From: Dissophora ornata
Lineage: Eukaryota; Mortierellomycota; Mortierellomycetes; Mortierellales; Mortierellaceae
Assembly (NCBI GenBank): GCA_025201705.1
Contig: MU617222.1
Location: 1 to 18,720 of the forward strand
Length of the DNA: 18,720 nucleotides
Direction of reading: 5' to 3'
A program made the position numbers and the translations under genes. Under the pieces are notes generated by a model. The model was not told where the DNA came from. It ran no database searches and worked only from the letters and a program-made list of their open reading frames with translations. Below are positions 18,199-18,720 of the stretch, in pieces (the stretch's first letter is position 1; each line of letters opens with the position of its first letter).

Positions 18199-18720
18199 AT
18201 GGCGGGTAAGTTTCACCCCATGTATTTTTACGGTTCCTGAACTTGAATGCAAGGGAGGACTATCAGCGGGTCATAGAAAGGCTATGCACAAAGGATGCAG
18301 CCCTTGAATATTATTCGGTGTCATGTGGTCTACAAAAGAAACAAGCTAAAAAGTTTGAAGGCGCATCTGCCACGAATCCGTTCCTTACGTCGGTGTTTGT
18401 ACCGAAATGCAGCGACAAAAAAAAGTTACGAGGGAAAATAAAATTACAAGGAAAATGGGTCCGACCAGCTGCAATAATGGTCTCCGCGGGAAGGCGCTGC
18501 AACCTTCAGACATCGCCATTGAATATAGACAGAGAAAGGCATAGGACAAAGCTGGGAGGAGGGTGGAATCCGCATGTGGGATCATGTTGTCTAACTCTTT
18601 CTGTTTGGCACGATTGGAGTAGATCTCGGCTTGTACTTCGGAGAAGAAGACGAGGAACAGCTCGTGCAGGAAGACAAGGCACTTTCGTACCTTGTTCTCG
18701 CTAGCGAGCAGGACGATTCT
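18199..18720 (+). CDS. Start of an unrecognised gene, cut by the window edge
   Basis: The first coding exon is only 7 nt (ATGGCGG, 18199-18205), followed by a consensus donor (GTAAGT) and a 417-bp intron, the longest here. A canonical CTAAC branch site lies at 18591-18595, 26 bp before the acceptor TAG at 18620-18622. Exon 2 then runs open from 18623 to the edge. The first 35 residues begin MADLGLYFGEEDEEQLVQED and continue KALSYLVLASEQDDS: an acidic, probably soluble N-terminus with no signal peptide. The good donor, branch site and acceptor, with matching phase and an open downstream frame, make the model credible. The frames that stay open inside the intron are then spurious. I do not recognise the family from so short a piece. 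Confidence 0.62.

Noticed and set aside
18610..18630. A TIGVDLG peptide resembling the Hsp70 phosphate-binding motif
   Set aside because: The frame has a TAA six codons upstream (18592-18594), the following residues (LYFGEEDEE) do not match Hsp70, and the motif spans the proposed splice acceptor. Only the DLG part is in the predicted protein.
1..18720. Search for CRISPR arrays, transposons, terminal repeats, tRNA or rRNA genes and defence clusters
   Set aside because: No regularly spaced repeats, transposase-like frames, long inverted or direct terminal repeats, or structured RNA genes were found by reading both strands.

Overview
The window looks like nuclear DNA of a filamentous fungus, most likely an early-diverging lineage (Mucoromycota or Mortierellomycotina-like). 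The genes are compact but split by many short introns (about 70-170 bp, one of 417 bp) with fungal donors (GTAAGT, GTATGT), TAG/CAG acceptors and a clear CTAAC branch site in at least one. There are no operons, Shine-Dalgarno sites or mobile elements. Non-coding DNA is full of long T/A homopolymers and pyrimidine-rich leaders. The lineage guess also rests on an animal- or bacterial-type NAMPT gene, which the well-studied ascomycete yeasts lack. That part is inference.

Layout, left to right. 1-3595: no convincing gene, many poly-T tracts, one telomere-like box. 3596-4568 (+): a four-exon gene for an unrecognised 224-residue protein, with a poly(A) signal just after it. 4870-7179 (-): an eight-exon nicotinamide phosphoribosyltransferase (NAMPT), convergent with the previous gene. 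7488-11147 (-): a seven-exon ubiquitin-activating enzyme E1 (UBA1). 11606-12503 (-): a three-exon unrecognised 204-residue protein. 12504-13846: GA-rich DNA with a 17-bp tandem repeat and two weak exon-like stretches. 13847-14473 (-): a small, very basic, intron-split protein whose last three exons fit well and whose first exon is uncertain. 14743-15225 (+): an intronless gene for an unrecognised 160-residue protein, divergent from the small gene. 15478-16971 (+): a seven-exon type I membrane protein of the mannose-6-phosphate receptor (MRH) family. 16972-18198: its 3' region, then a pyrimidine-rich promoter or leader. 18199 to the right edge (+): the start of another gene, with a 7-nt first coding exon.

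The genes do not form one pathway. UBA1 starts the ubiquitin cascade, NAMPT salvages nicotinamide to NMN for NAD, and the MRH protein probably acts in Golgi/endosome/vacuole sorting. I found no CRISPR array, transposon, defence system, gene cluster or other obviously new multi-gene system. The points most worth following are the NAMPT in a fungus (with a Ser/Thr-rich insertion), splice acceptors of unusual AAAAG type that sit next to frame-breaking CAG sites in two genes, the MRH protein with altered sugar-binding positions, and the small basic orphan protein. All exon borders were read by eye from splice consensus, reading phase and family similarity.
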